DNA of 64,000 nt from positions 62,001-126,000 of the forward strand of contig NZ_JADWYQ010000010.1 in the NCBI RefSeq assembly GCF_022414575.1, in the 5' to 3' direction. Shown here piece after piece: positions 10,279 to 20,160 of the stretch. How positions within the stretch are numbered: the stretch's first letter is position 1; each line of letters opens with the position of its first letter. The position numbers and the translations under genes are program-made. Source of the DNA: Streptomyces sp. MUM 178J (GTDB lineage: Bacteria > Actinomycetota > Actinomycetes > Streptomycetales > Streptomycetaceae). The notes under the pieces are model-generated. The model was not told the origin of the DNA, ran no database searches, and saw only the letters and a program-made list of their open reading frames with translations.

Positions 10279-10301
10279 CCGCCGGGGACACACCCCGGCG
10301 G
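10279..10301 (+). terminator. Hairpin after urate oxidase
   Basis: CCGCCGGGG-ACACA-CCCCGGCGG is a perfect 9-base stem with a 5-base loop, 25 bases past the stop. It is nested in a larger imperfect stem (GGTCCCCGCC with GGCGGGGGACC). The remaining gap to 10523 holds a weakly supported 62-codon frame at 10358 with a good AAGGGAG site, which runs into the next gene; I do not call it. Confidence 0.65.
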
Positions 10302-10523
10302 CCGTACCGCCGGCGGGGGACCGCACCACAACGCGATCACACGAAGGGAGCCCCCGTATGAGGCACAACCGCCGGCGGGAGGCCTCCCGCAGCTTCCTCA
10401 ACCTCGGCACCCGGAGCATCCCCACCCACGGCAGTGCTGTCAGCTGCCGGATCCGGCTCCGGCACTCAAATCCCGTAGGGCCCTGCCGTGCCCAAACCGC
10501 CACAGAAAGAACGAGGATCAGCC

Positions 10524-11945
10524 ATGGCAGGATCGGCAGCCCCTGACAGCGCGGCCGGCGCGCTCGTCGACGCGGTCGAGCGCATCGTCATCGAGAACTG
10601 CGCCATCGCCACCGTCGACGCCCATGACACCGAGTACGCCTCCGGCCATGTCGTCGTCGCCGGCAACCGGATCGAGTCGGTCGGGGCCGGCAAGGCTCCC
10701 GAGGGCCTCGCGAACGTCGTACGGCGCGTGGACGGCACGGGCCACCTCGTCACGCCCGGTCTGGTCAACACGCACCACCACTTCTACCAGTGGATCACCC
10801 GAGGCCTGGCCACCGACCACAACCTCTTCAACTGGCTGGTGGCGCTGTACCCGACCTGGGCGCGCATCGACGAGCCCATGGCCCGCTCGGCCGCGCAGGG
10901 TTCCCTCGCCATGATGGCCCGCGGCGGCGTCACCACCGCCATGGACCACCACTACGTCTACCCGCACGGCTCCGGCGACCTGTCCGGCGCGATCATCGGC
11001 GCGGCCCGGGAGATGGGTGTGCGCTTCACCCTCGCCCGCGGCTCCATGGACCGCAGCGAGAAGGACGGCGGCCTGCCGCCGGACTTCGCCGTCGAGACCC
11101 GCGAAGGCGCGCTCGCCGCCACCGAGGAGACCGTCAAGCTGCACCACGACGCCTCCTTCGACGCCATGACGCAGGTGGCCGTCGCCCCGTGCTCCCCGTT
11201 CTCCATCTCCACCGAACTGCTCAAGCAGGGCGCCGAACTGGCCCGCCGGCTCGGTGTGCGCATGCACACCCACGGCTCGGAGACGGTGGAGGAGGAGAAG
11301 TGGTGCCATGAGCTCTTCGGCATGGGACCGACCGACTACTTCGAGTCGACCGGCTGGCTCGGCGAGGACGTGTGGATGGCCCACTGCGTCCATATGAACG
11401 ACTCCGACATCGAGGCCTTCGCCCGGACCAGGACCGGCGTCGCGCACTGCCCGTCGTCCAACGCCCGGCTCGCGGCCGGCATCGCGCGGGTGCCCGACAT
11501 GCTCAAGGCGGGCGTCCCGGTCGGCCTCGGCGTGGACGGCACCGCCTCCAACGAGTCCGGCGAACTCCACACCGAACTGCGCAACGCCCTGCTCATCAAC
11601 CGGCTCGGCGCGCACCGCGAGGCCGCCCTCAACGCCCGCCAGGCGCTGCGGCTCGGCACCTACGGCGGTGCGCAGGTCCTCGGCCGCGCCGCCCAGATCG
11701 GCTCCCTGGAGGCCGGCAAGCTTGCCGACCTCGTGCTGTGGAAGCTGGACACGCTCGCCCACTCCTCCATCGCCGACCCGGTCGTCGCACTGGTCTTCGG
11801 CGCGGCCGCGCCGGTGACGCTCTCCCTGGTCAACGGCAGGGCCATCGTGGAGAACGGCCGGCTCACCACCGTCGACGAGGACGCCATCGCCCGCACCACG
11901 CGGGCCGAGGCACAGCGCCTGGCGCGCATCGCCGCCCAGGGTTGA
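10524..11945 (+). CDS. 8-oxoguanine / guanine-type deaminase (amidohydrolase)
   Basis: A 473-residue metal-dependent amidohydrolase of the TrzN/8-oxoguanine deaminase group, expected to deaminate a purine such as 8-oxoguanine to urate. Metal ligands appear in NTHHHFYQW (residues 83-90), HTHGSETVEEE, MAHCVHM and LGVDGTASNESG, in the family order. ATG 10524 follows GAGGA; an upstream GTG (10488) is less likely. It feeds urate into the preceding operon and is followed by a purine permease. Substrate is inferred from overall resemblance and neighbours. Confidence 0.85.
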   Translation: MAGSAAPDSAAGALVDAVERIVIENCAIATVDAHDTEYASGHVVVAGNRIESVGAGKAPEGLANVVRRVDGTGHLVTPGLVNTHHHFYQWITRGLATDHNLFNWLVALYPTWARIDEPMARSAAQGSLAMMARGGVTTAMDHHYVYPHGSGDLSGAIIGAAREMGVRFTLARGSMDRSEKDGGLPPDFAVETREGALAATEETVKLHHDASFDAMTQVAVAPCSPFSISTELLKQGAELARRLGVRMHTHGSETVEEEKWCHELFGMGPTDYFESTGWLGEDVWMAHCVHMNDSDIEAFARTRTGVAHCPSSNARLAAGIARVPDMLKAGVPVGLGVDGTASNESGELHTELRNALLINRLGAHREAALNARQALRLGTYGGAQVLGRAAQIGSLEAGKLADLVLWKLDTLAHSSIADPVVALVFGAAAPVTLSLVNGRAIVENGRLTTVDEDAIARTTRAEAQRLARIAAQG

Positions 11946-12176
11946 CAACACCCCCATACGTCCGGTCGAGGGGGACGGCCCTCGACCGGCCGGCCGTGAA
12001 CCCGAGCGGGGTCCACGGCAGCCGTGACCGGGGGGTACGACGCCGCCAGGCGGTGTGCGTGCCCCCCGGTGCGGTGACACGTGCCAACCGTCCGTGCACC
12101 ACCGACCCCCCGTGCACCGCTGTCCCGTGCACCGCTGTCCGTGCATCTCACGCGTGTCCGTGCACACCACTCGCGC

Positions 12177-12260
12177 CACCCCGTGCAGCACCCGCGCCAC
12201 CCCGTGCAGCACCCGCGCCACCCTGTGCAGCACCCGCACCACCCTGTGCAGCACCCGCAC
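12177..12260. repeat. 21-bp tandem repeat, four copies
   Basis: Four head-to-tail copies of a 21-base unit (beginning CACCCCGTGCAGCACC; copies three and four carry CCTGTG and GCAC variants) fill 84 bases of the 371-base gap before the purine permease. Further GTGCAC-containing degenerate motifs extend back to about 12090. The unit is a multiple of three and lacks stops in several frames, so spurious reading frames run through it. Nothing else is seen in 11946-12316 apart from the GGAGG site at the end. Confidence 0.85.
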
Positions 12261-12316
12261 CACCTCCCTGAAACCCACGTCCCCGCCGACGTGTCCAGCC
12301 GACCGGAGGAACATTC

Positions 12317-13840
12317 GTGGCCGCTCCCAAGCATCCCGTCGACGAGACGCTCCCGCCGTTCAAGATGTTCACCAGCGGTCTGCAGCATGTGGCCGCCATG
12401 TACGCGGGCGTGGTGGCCCCGCCCATGATCGTGGGGCCCGCCGTCGGCCTCAGCGCAGTGGAGACGGCCTTCCTGATGGGGGCGAGCCTGTTCACGGCCG
12501 GCCTCGCCACCCTGCTCCAGACGATCGGCTTCTGGAAGGTCGGCGCACGGCTGCCGTTCGTCAACGGCGTCTCCTTCGCCGGAGTCACCCCGATGATCGC
12601 CATCGGCAAGGACCGCGGCGCCGACGGCATCGCCGTCATCTTCGGCGCCATCATCGTCGCGGGGCTGCTGGGCTTTCTGCTCACCCCGTACTTCTCCCGG
12701 CTGGTGCGCTTCTTCCCGCCCGTGGTCACCGGCACCGTCATCACCCTGATCGGCGTCTCGCTGCTGCCCGTCGCCTTCAACTGGTCCCAGGGCGGGGACC
12801 CCACGGCCGCCGGCTACGGCTCGCTGCGCAACATCTGCATGGCGGCGTTCACTCTGGCCGTCGTGCTCGTCCTGCGCAGGGTGCTGCGCGGCTTCCTCCA
12901 GCAGATCGCGATCCTGCTCGGCCTCGTCATCGGCACACTCGTCGCGATCCCGCTGAACATGACGGACTTCGGCGCCCTCAAGAACGCCGATCTGATCGGT
13001 TTCCCGGCCCCCTTCCACTTCGGCGCGCCGCAGTTCGAGATCGCCGCCATCGTCTCGATGTGCATCGTGATGCTGGTGTGCATGACCGAGTCGACGGCCG
13101 ACATGCTCGCCCTCGGCAGGATCGTGGACCGGCCCGCCGACGAGCGCACCATCGAGGGCGGACTGCGCGCCGACACCCTCGGCAGCGCGCTCAGTCCCGT
13201 CTTCAACGGCTTTATGTGCAGCGCCTTCGCCCAGAACATCGGCCTGGTCGCCATGACCAAGGTGCGCAGCCGCTTCGTCGTCGCCGCGGGCGGCGGCATC
13301 CTGATCCTGCTCGGCCTGTTCCCGGTCGCCGCCTCCGTCATCGCCCTCGTCCCGCTGCCGGTCCTCGGCGGCGCGGGCATCGTGCTCTTCGGCTCCGTCG
13401 CCGCGAGCGGAATCCAGACGCTGGCCGCGGCCGCGCTGGAGAAGGGCGAGAACGCGCTGATCGTGGCCGCCTCCCTGGGCGTCGGAATGATCCCCATCGC
13501 CGCGCCCGCCTTCTACCACTCCTTCCCCGAGGACCTGCTGGTGGTTCTGGACTCCGGCATCTCCACCGGCTGCCTCACGGCGATCCTGCTGAATCTTGCC
13601 TTCAACCACCTGGGAAGGAAGGCGAGTACGGCCGGGAGCACGGCCGACGCCGAGTCGCAGCCGACGGCGCCTGGGACGACGGCGACAACGGTGCCTGAGA
13701 CGGCGACGGCGCCTGGGACGACGGCGACAACGGTGCCTGAGACGGCGACGGCGACTGGGACGACGGCGACAACGGTGCCTGAGACGGCGACGGCGACTGG
13801 GACGACGCCGGGCGAGCCCGTGGCAGGTCCCGGCCACTGA
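12317..13840 (+). CDS. NCS2 family xanthine/uric acid permease
   Basis: A 507-residue membrane transporter with about 14 hydrophobic segments. Nucleobase-cation-symporter-2 motifs include GLQHVAAMYAGVVAPPMIVG at the N-terminus, the TESTADMLALG stretch, and NGFMCSAFAQNIGLVAMTKV (QNxG). It is expected to import urate or xanthine with protons. GTG 12317 follows GGAGGAACATTC. The last about 70 residues are not transporter: they are Thr/Ala/Glu-rich tandem 14-residue repeats, probably a disordered cytoplasmic tail. Confidence 0.92.
   Translation: MAAPKHPVDETLPPFKMFTSGLQHVAAMYAGVVAPPMIVGPAVGLSAVETAFLMGASLFTAGLATLLQTIGFWKVGARLPFVNGVSFAGVTPMIAIGKDRGADGIAVIFGAIIVAGLLGFLLTPYFSRLVRFFPPVVTGTVITLIGVSLLPVAFNWSQGGDPTAAGYGSLRNICMAAFTLAVVLVLRRVLRGFLQQIAILLGLVIGTLVAIPLNMTDFGALKNADLIGFPAPFHFGAPQFEIAAIVSMCIVMLVCMTESTADMLALGRIVDRPADERTIEGGLRADTLGSALSPVFNGFMCSAFAQNIGLVAMTKVRSRFVVAAGGGILILLGLFPVAASVIALVPLPVLGGAGIVLFGSVAASGIQTLAAAALEKGENALIVAASLGVGMIPIAAPAFYHSFPEDLLVVLDSGISTGCLTAILLNLAFNHLGRKASTAGSTADAESQPTAPGTTATTVPETATAPGTTATTVPETATATGTTATTVPETATATGTTPGEPVAGPGH
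13662..13808 (+). repeat. 42-bp in-frame minisatellite in permease tail
   Basis: Three complete 42-base units (13662-13703, 13704-13745, 13746-13787) plus half a unit encode the 14-residue repeat GTTATTVPETATAP/T. The first two units are identical at the DNA level, indicating recent expansion. The array is in frame and ends eleven codons before the stop. Confidence 0.9.
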
Positions 13841-13907
13841 GCCGTGTCGGACCGGGGCGCCCCCTGCGCCGGTCGTCGATGTCAGACCCCCGTGCCATGC
13901 TCCGCGC

Positions 13908-16118
13908 ATGGACGTCGCACAGATTTTCGTGGATGTGGGCCAGGCGCCGTGGGGGGAGCTGCGCACCTGCGGCGGCGGCAGCGCCGAGCATGTCCCCGGT
14001 ATGCTGCGCGCCCTGGCGAGCGACGACGAGGACGAGGCGGACACCGCTTTCCTCGGCCTCTACGAGACGCTGCTGGACGACGGCGCGGTCTGCGAGGCGA
14101 CCGCCGCGGCGATCCCTTTCCTGGCGCGGCTGGCCGCCGCCGGGTGCGAGTCCCTCGGACTGCTGGAGTTCCTGGGCGCTGCGACGGGAGACCCGAGGGA
14201 GGAGCACGCCCCGTCGGCGGAGACCGCCGCCTGCCGCCGTGCCCTGGCCGCCCAACTGCCCCTGATCCTCCCGCTGACCGGCGAAACCGCGGACCCGAGG
14301 GTGCGGCAGACCGCCGCCTGGGCTGCCGCCCGCACCGGCGCGGCAGCCGAGGCGGCCCCGGTGCTTCGCCGGCGCTGGACCGAGGAGCAGGACCCCCTTG
14401 TGCGGGCCGAGCTGCTCGCCGGGCTGGTGCGCCTCGACCCCCGGTGCGCCGCGGAGTTCGCCCTGCCGTCCCTCGGCTCCGGGCACCATGGCTCCGTGCG
14501 CATCGTCGCCGTGCTGATGTGCCTGGACGCGGGTCTGCCGTGGACGCCGTCCCTGCACGAGACGGCGCTGTCGCTGCTGCCGGCAGAACCGCTGGTTCTC
14601 GCCCCCTACGAGCAGGAGCGCACCGACCCTGTGCGCTATGTGCTGGACGCACTTCTGGCCCGGGGGGCCGACGAGGACAGGGACAGCGCGTACACACTGC
14701 TCGACGCGGCCCTGCGGTCCCCCGACCCGCGGGCGCAGACGGAGGCGCTGAAGGCCGCCGACCACGCCTGCACCGTCTCACGGGCCGCGCCCGGCAGGCT
14801 CGTTCCCGCCCTCGCAGCCCTGCTGCGCGGCGCCGCACCGGCGGACGAGCCGGACGTCGTGCGGGAGGCGCTGGACCTGCTGGCCAGGCTCGGCCGGCAG
14901 GCCGCACCGGCTGTCCCCGAGCTGACCGCCCTCGCCGCGGCAGACGACGACGATCTCGCGGACTGCGCGCTCGAAGCGCTGGTCCGGGTGGCCCCCGAGG
15001 CAGCCGCCCCGCTGCTTGCCCGGAGCCCCCTCGGGCTGCGGCCCGGCGCGCTGGCGGCCGCGTGCGGCCTGCCCGAGGACCGCCCGGCTCCGCCGATACC
15101 CTGCACGCCCGAGCTGCTCGACGCGGTCCGCGCCCGGCTGGCCGTGCCCGACCTCGAGGCCTTCGACGGGCACATGCTGTCGCGCAGACTCACGGCATGG
15201 GGCCCCGCGGCCGCGGCCGCCCTGCCCGAACTCACCGCCGCGCTGCCCCGGTTCCCGAACGACGTCCCCGGCGCACTCGCCGCGGTCTGCCCGACACACG
15301 GCTCGACGGACCGCGACCGTGTCGCCGGACTGCTGCGTGCGGCCGCGACTCACGGCCCACAGGAGGGACGGCTCGCCGCCGCCGCAGCCCTGCACGAGCT
15401 GACGGAGGAGACCGGGCCGCTGCTCGACGCGCTCCCCGACGCACTGGACGGATACGGCCTCCAGGTCGCGAACGCCGCCGCGCAGGCAGCAGGCCTCGGC
15501 CGTGGCGCGGCGCGGCTGCGGCCTGCCCTCCGCGCGGCTCTCGCCCCGCGCGATGGAATCGGCCGCGACGAGCGGCAGTTGGCGGCGGAAGCGGAGACGG
15601 CCCTCGCGCTCTACCGGCTGGGCGGCGCGGCCGACGAGGCGGTGGCCGTCCTCTCGGGCGTGCTGGACGACGTCGCCCGTGCCCGGCCGGGCTGCCGCTG
15701 GCCGGTGCTCCACGCAGCCGAAGCCGCAGCCGGACTCGGCCCGGAGGGCAGGCCGCTGATCCCCGCGCTGGAGCGCCTCCTGGGGGACCCCGAGACGGCC
15801 CCGGCCGCAGTCGGCGCCCTGCTGGCCCTCGGTCACCGCTTCACCGACCCCGACCGCGTGGCGGACCGGCTCCTCGACGCGGCCGAGTGCGCCCCGGGGC
15901 CGGAGAGCGCCCTCGACACGCTCCGGGAACTGCTGGCGCACCACCCGGAGCTGCGGACGAGCGGCGGCGGGGTGCTGCCCCGGCTGACCGAACTGGCCGA
16001 ACGCGACCGTCGCGTGGCGGCTTCGGATCTCGTCTGGGAAGCGGTGGTGCGCGACGAACTGTTCCGCGCATGCGCCCGCGACCTGCTGGCCCGACAGCGG
16101 CGTGCGCCGGTGGCCTGA
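13908..16118 (+). CDS. HEAT-repeat protein
   Basis: A 736-residue soluble protein built of alpha-helical HEAT/PBS-lyase-like repeats. Ala/Leu-rich helix pairs recur about every 35-40 residues, such as LPLTGETADPRVRQTAAWAAART and AAPAVPELTALAAADDDDLADCALEALVRV. Such proteins are scaffolds; the partner is unknown. ATG 13908 lacks a strong ribosome site. It is not clearly linked to the purine genes and is convergent with the next gene. Confidence 0.8.
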   Translation: MDVAQIFVDVGQAPWGELRTCGGGSAEHVPGMLRALASDDEDEADTAFLGLYETLLDDGAVCEATAAAIPFLARLAAAGCESLGLLEFLGAATGDPREEHAPSAETAACRRALAAQLPLILPLTGETADPRVRQTAAWAAARTGAAAEAAPVLRRRWTEEQDPLVRAELLAGLVRLDPRCAAEFALPSLGSGHHGSVRIVAVLMCLDAGLPWTPSLHETALSLLPAEPLVLAPYEQERTDPVRYVLDALLARGADEDRDSAYTLLDAALRSPDPRAQTEALKAADHACTVSRAAPGRLVPALAALLRGAAPADEPDVVREALDLLARLGRQAAPAVPELTALAAADDDDLADCALEALVRVAPEAAAPLLARSPLGLRPGALAAACGLPEDRPAPPIPCTPELLDAVRARLAVPDLEAFDGHMLSRRLTAWGPAAAAALPELTAALPRFPNDVPGALAAVCPTHGSTDRDRVAGLLRAAATHGPQEGRLAAAAALHELTEETGPLLDALPDALDGYGLQVANAAAQAAGLGRGAARLRPALRAALAPRDGIGRDERQLAAEAETALALYRLGGAADEAVAVLSGVLDDVARARPGCRWPVLHAAEAAAGLGPEGRPLIPALERLLGDPETAPAAVGALLALGHRFTDPDRVADRLLDAAECAPGPESALDTLRELLAHHPELRTSGGGVLPRLTELAERDRRVAASDLVWEAVVRDELFRACARDLLARQRRAPVA

Positions 16119-16173
16119 CGCCACGCGTGCGCCGTGCGCCATCGCGTCGGCACCCCGCTGCGCGCCGAGGCGG

Positions 16174-16797
16174 TCAGTCTCCCGGCCGCCAGTCCGGGCG
16201 GCGGCCGCTGAGACCGATCACCCGGTCGAGCAGCGGGGCGCTCTGCGGAACGGGGACGGGCGGGCCGAACAGCCCGCCCCCGTCCGTGCCGTCACCGCTC
16301 TCACCCGCGCCTTCCGCCGCGGGCGCGAGCATCTCGTACGACACCTCGAGGCTCGCTTCCTCGGGCGCGTACGGCTGACCGGTGGCGCGGGCCAGGTCCC
16401 AGCCGTGGATCAGCAGTTCGTTGAGGGCGACCCGCCCGGCCACAGCGGCCGGGAGGCGCACGCCGCCCGCCTGGGTGTCGCCCTGCCACGCTGAGGGCTG
16501 CCGCCAGGCTTCGGCCAGTTCGTCGAGGCGCCGCGGCAGGACGGCACGCCAGTCGTCACGCAGCGCGGGCGGCGCGGCGCCGGGGTCCGTTCCGGTCGTC
16601 GGCCCGAGGTCCTTGCGGGCGGCGTCGCGGAAGGCGGCGGACAGGTCGGTCAGATGGGCCAGCAGCTCCCGTACCGCGTACTCGGGGCACGGCGTTGGAC
16701 CGGACAGCCGGTCGTCGCGGACGGAGCGGAGGAGCCGCGCCACACCATGGGCGGCGGGCCGCAGGTCGGGGTGGTCGGCGGCGGTGGATGAGTCCAT
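16174..16797 (-). CDS. TIGR03086/maleylpyruvate isomerase N-terminal-like (DinB fold) protein
   Basis: A 207-residue protein starting MDSSTAADHPDLRPAAHGVARLL with the CPEYAVRELLAHL motif and a later NELLIHGWDLARATGQP motif. The two histidines (LAHLTD and IHGWD) are metal-ligand positions of the DinB/mycothiol-dependent maleylpyruvate isomerase fold. Streptomycetes have many such paralogues, mostly of unknown substrate. Single gene, convergent with the HEAT protein. Confidence 0.8.
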   Translation of the reverse strand: MDSSTAADHPDLRPAAHGVARLLRSVRDDRLSGPTPCPEYAVRELLAHLTDLSAAFRDAARKDLGPTTGTDPGAAPPALRDDWRAVLPRRLDELAEAWRQPSAWQGDTQAGGVRLPAAVAGRVALNELLIHGWDLARATGQPYAPEEASLEVSYEMLAPAAEGAGESGDGTDGGGLFGPPVPVPQSAPLLDRVIGLSGRRPDWRPGD

Positions 16798-16916
16798 ACG
16801 ACGGCAGACCGGCCGGCCGCCCGAAACTCATCGGCGCAGGGCAGCAGGTCACCTGATCGGGCCATCAGCGGATGCCGCAGCGCGACTGCCGGGCCCCGCG
16901 CTCATAGGCTCCCTCG

Positions 16917-19079
16917 GTGACCCAAAGCGCTGCATTGAACGTCGGACTCCAGGACTTCCTCTCCTGGGCGGAGCAGGAACGCGGCACCGCTCTGCCCGCG
17001 CGTACCGCGGACGCGGTGCTCACACTGCTCGCCCTGCGGGGTGCGGACCGCAGGGCGGGTGTGCCGGAGCCGACGCCACAGCTGCTCAAGCAGGTGCTGC
17101 ACGACGACGCGCCGGTCCTGCTCGCCGCGGTCCAGGCGGAACTCGACGCGCTCCCCGACGTGCTCACCGCCCTTGTCGACCGGGTCCGCGCCGCCGGCCG
17201 GCTCAACGCCAAGCGCCGCGCGCGGCTGCTCGACGCCGTCGACGACCTCGTACCCGGGGCGCGCAGCGCCGCCGCCAGCCCGTGGAAGCTGACCTGGCCG
17301 CGCTGGTACGCCTCGCTGCTGCGCGCCGACGGCGTGGACGCCGACGACCCCGACGCCGTGCGGGCGTGGCTCGCGGCCCATGACGCCCTGCCGCACGCCG
17401 ATCGGCCCGAACTGCCCGCACCGCTGCACCGCGCCGACGTCACGGCGCGGACCTTCGCCGTGCGCGCCTGGCTCACCGAGCGGCTGCTGGCCGCCTTCGC
17501 CCGCGATGTGGAGGCCCCCTCCCCGGCCGGGCCCCTGCTGCCGGTCACCCCCGCCCTGTCCGCCGACCGCCCCGAGGACGCCCTCACCGAGGAACTGGAA
17601 CGGATCGCGGCCACGTTGGTCGACCGCTGGAGCGCGGCGGGTCTGAGCGAGGCCCTCGCCGGGCCGTTCGCGCAGCTCGCGCCCGGCCCCGAGACCATGC
17701 CGCACATGGCGCTCGCGGACCGCCTGCTGGACGAGCACCTCGACTACTACGGCGACTCGGGCGTCCCGCTTCCGCCGCCGCAGGCGCTGCCCGACCCGGA
17801 CGAGATCCTCGGCCTGCTGCATGCCGCGCCGCTGCCCGCGACCCTCGCCACGGGCGCCGCGGACGACGAGGAGCTGCGCCCGCTCGCCGAACAGTGCGGG
17901 TTCCCCGGCCCCGCGGACGTCGTCTGGGAGTCCGGCACCCCCGAGGAGGCACTGGAACTCGCCGCGAACGTCCTCGCCCTGGAGGCCGACCGCATCCCCG
18001 CCGCATCGGCCGGGCCGGAAGCCGCCGACGAGGGCTACGACCTCGACGCCGTCCATGTGCTGTACGCCCTGTACGAACGCGGCGGCACCCCGGGCTCGGT
18101 GGCGCGCAAGGCCTCCGACATGGCCGACTGGCGGGTCGACCCGGACCTGGAGGACGCCCCCGTCGACGTGCCGGACACGGCCGCCGCGTACACCGCCCCG
18201 TATGTCACGCCCGCCGCGGCCGATCTCTCCGCGACGCTCGGCATCCCCGGCCTCACCGAGGACGACCGTGCGGAACTGGACGCACACGCCCGCGCCCTGG
18301 CGGTCGTCGTCGACCGGCTGGCCGAGACCGGCTGCGTGTTCCGCACCGGCGACGTCTACGGGCTCACCTCGTTCGGCTCCGCCGTACTCCGGTACGTCCT
18401 CACCGCGGCCCATGTCGCCGCCCCCGACCTTCAGACCGCCCTCTCCTGGAACGCCGAGGACACCGTCAGGGCGGCCCAGGCCTGGCCGATCGCCGTGGCG
18501 GCCGCGGAGCTCGGGCAGTGGGCCGAAGCACACGGCGGCGAGCCCGCATGGAGCCAGCTGCTCGGCGCTCTCTCCGCAGCCAGGGGGGCGGACCTCCCGC
18601 ATGTCGCCACCCCCGCGGTCTTCGCCCGCCTCGACCGCGCCGAGATCCCCGCAACGGCCCTGCGCGCCGCCCTCGCCGACCCGGTGATCGGCGGCTATGC
18701 CCGCCGCAGCCTGCTGGCCCGCGGCGAGGACGCTCCTGAGGACGCGGTGCCGGAGAACGCCCGGGCGGTGCTGCTGCTCGAAGACCTCGACCGGGCATGG
18801 CTGGCGGACCGGCGTGCCCAGGTCACCGCCGGGGCGGGGGAGGGGGAGCCCGAGACCCCGCCCAGGGCCCTGCTCGACGCCTTCGACACGGCGGCGGCCA
18901 CCTGGCCCGGCGGCTCCGCGGGGCTTCTCCGCGCGCTCGCCGCCGCCGGGGCGGCCTCGGCGCTGCGCGTGCTGACGGACCTCGCCGACCGCCACCCGGA
19001 CCCGCGTGTGGTCTCCGCGGCCGCCCACGAGGCCAAGAGCGCCGAAACCCCGGCGCGGAAACGGAAGCGCGCGCGCTGA
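16917..19079 (+). CDS. Large hypothetical protein, helical C-terminus
   Basis: A 720-residue protein I do not recognise. It is highly Ala/Leu/Asp-rich, without signal peptide or membrane segments. The last 150 residues look HEAT-like (LLRALAAAGAASALRVLTDLADRHPDPRVVSAAAHEAK) and end in a basic KRKRAR tail. Residues 1-100 are also helical. The start is GTG 16917 with a weak AGG; no better start lies nearby. Divergent from the DinB-like gene. Codon bias is normal for the neighbourhood, so the gene is real, but no function can be given. Confidence 0.7.
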   Translation: MTQSAALNVGLQDFLSWAEQERGTALPARTADAVLTLLALRGADRRAGVPEPTPQLLKQVLHDDAPVLLAAVQAELDALPDVLTALVDRVRAAGRLNAKRRARLLDAVDDLVPGARSAAASPWKLTWPRWYASLLRADGVDADDPDAVRAWLAAHDALPHADRPELPAPLHRADVTARTFAVRAWLTERLLAAFARDVEAPSPAGPLLPVTPALSADRPEDALTEELERIAATLVDRWSAAGLSEALAGPFAQLAPGPETMPHMALADRLLDEHLDYYGDSGVPLPPPQALPDPDEILGLLHAAPLPATLATGAADDEELRPLAEQCGFPGPADVVWESGTPEEALELAANVLALEADRIPAASAGPEAADEGYDLDAVHVLYALYERGGTPGSVARKASDMADWRVDPDLEDAPVDVPDTAAAYTAPYVTPAAADLSATLGIPGLTEDDRAELDAHARALAVVVDRLAETGCVFRTGDVYGLTSFGSAVLRYVLTAAHVAAPDLQTALSWNAEDTVRAAQAWPIAVAAAELGQWAEAHGGEPAWSQLLGALSAARGADLPHVATPAVFARLDRAEIPATALRAALADPVIGGYARRSLLARGEDAPEDAVPENARAVLLLEDLDRAWLADRRAQVTAGAGEGEPETPPRALLDAFDTAAATWPGGSAGLLRALAAAGAASALRVLTDLADRHPDPRVVSAAAHEAKSAETPARKRKRAR

Positions 19080-19152
19080 CCCTTGCCGTGCCGACCACGG
19101 TATGCCATACAGGTCTGGACCAATCTTGTCGGCCCTGGCCCGGAGGCGAGCT

Positions 19153-20160
19153 GTGCAACGACCCTGCGGAGCACCCGCGTCGCCTCTGCCTCTGCCCCTG
19201 CCCCTCGCCGTGTCCCTGGCCCTCGCCCTGTCCCTGCTCCTGGCGGCGACGGCGACGGGCTGCGGCCTCGGAGAGGACACCGAGAGCCCCACGCCCCCCG
19301 CGGGGGTCACCGCGCAGGCCGGCAGCGCGACCTCGGTGCATGTGATGTGGGAGTGGGCCTCCGACAACGAGGAGGTCACCGGCTACGAGGTCGTCCACGA
19401 GGGCAGGCCGGTCGCCTCCGTCCCCGGAACCAAGCGCATGGTGGACGTGAACTCATTGGATCCCTCGACCCGTTATGTCTTCACCGTGCGTGCCCGCGAC
19501 GCCGCGGGCAACATCTCCGCACCCAGCGCCCCCGTCCCCGTCACCACCCCGGACCCCACCCCCGACGACCGCGAGGCGCCCACAGCCCCCGCCCGTCTGC
19601 GCGGCGCCGTCGACGGCAGCCGCGCCGTCACCCTGGCCTGGCAGCCCGCCGCCGACGACATGGGAGTCACGGCGTACGACGTCTACCAGGAGGACACCCG
19701 CATCCACAGCGTCGGCGGGAGCGAGACCGGCGCCCGCATAGCGAACCTGCGTCCCGGCACCGTCTACACGTTCACGGTCCGCGCCCGCGACGCCGCCGAG
19801 AACTCCTCCCCGGACAGCGATCCCGTCGACCTCACCACCGCTCCCGCCCCCGGCGACGACACGCCCAACACCGCCCCCACCGACCTCAAGGTCGCCGCCC
19901 GACCCGACAGTGTCACGGTCACCTGGACCCCGCCGAAAGCGGACGGCCCCGTCCGGGAGCACCAGCTGTATCTGAACGGCGAACCGGTCACCACCATCGT
20001 GTGGGGCGCCGAGCCGCCGGCGGGCAGGGCGGCCTACACCTTCACGGTCACCGACCCGCCGGGCACCCGCTTCAGCGTAAAACTCCGCGCCAGGCTCCCC
20101 GACGGCAAGTGGGGAGACCTCTCCGCCCAGCGCACGGCCGTGATCCCGAACAAGCAGTGA
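19153..20160 (+). CDS. Fibronectin type III repeat lipoprotein
   Basis: A 335-residue secreted protein. A hydrophobic signal stretch (LAVSLALALSLLLAATATGC) ends in a lipobox-like ATGC, so it is probably lipid-anchored. Three fibronectin type III domains follow, each with the YEV/YDV-x-TxYxFTVRARDAAxNxS pattern: about residues 45-135, 140-235 and 245-330. GTG 19153 follows GGAGG at proper spacing; ATG 19102 would add a charged N-terminal extension. No catalytic domain is present; a cell-surface binding role is inferred. Confidence 0.8.
   Translation: MQRPCGAPASPLPLPLPLAVSLALALSLLLAATATGCGLGEDTESPTPPAGVTAQAGSATSVHVMWEWASDNEEVTGYEVVHEGRPVASVPGTKRMVDVNSLDPSTRYVFTVRARDAAGNISAPSAPVPVTTPDPTPDDREAPTAPARLRGAVDGSRAVTLAWQPAADDMGVTAYDVYQEDTRIHSVGGSETGARIANLRPGTVYTFTVRARDAAENSSPDSDPVDLTTAPAPGDDTPNTAPTDLKVAARPDSVTVTWTPPKADGPVREHQLYLNGEPVTTIVWGAEPPAGRAAYTFTVTDPPGTRFSVKLRARLPDGKWGDLSAQRTAVIPNKQ

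Noticed and set aside
10358..10546. 62-codon frame with a good ribosome site before the deaminase
   Set aside because: Arg-rich, runs into the deaminase start in another frame, and shows no streptomycete codon bias. Possibly a leader peptide, but not supportable.
12177..12260. Possible CRISPR array
   Set aside because: The repeats are directly adjacent without spacers, and there are no cas genes.
11372..12271. Plus-strand frame ending in an Ala-Pro repeat over the 21-bp array
   Set aside because: It is the wrong frame of the deaminase gene; the 21-bp array is free of stops and simply extends it.
12055..13698. 547-codon plus-strand frame starting in the 21-bp array
   Set aside because: It overlaps the NCS2 permease in another frame; the permease frame has membrane segments and NCS2 motifs.
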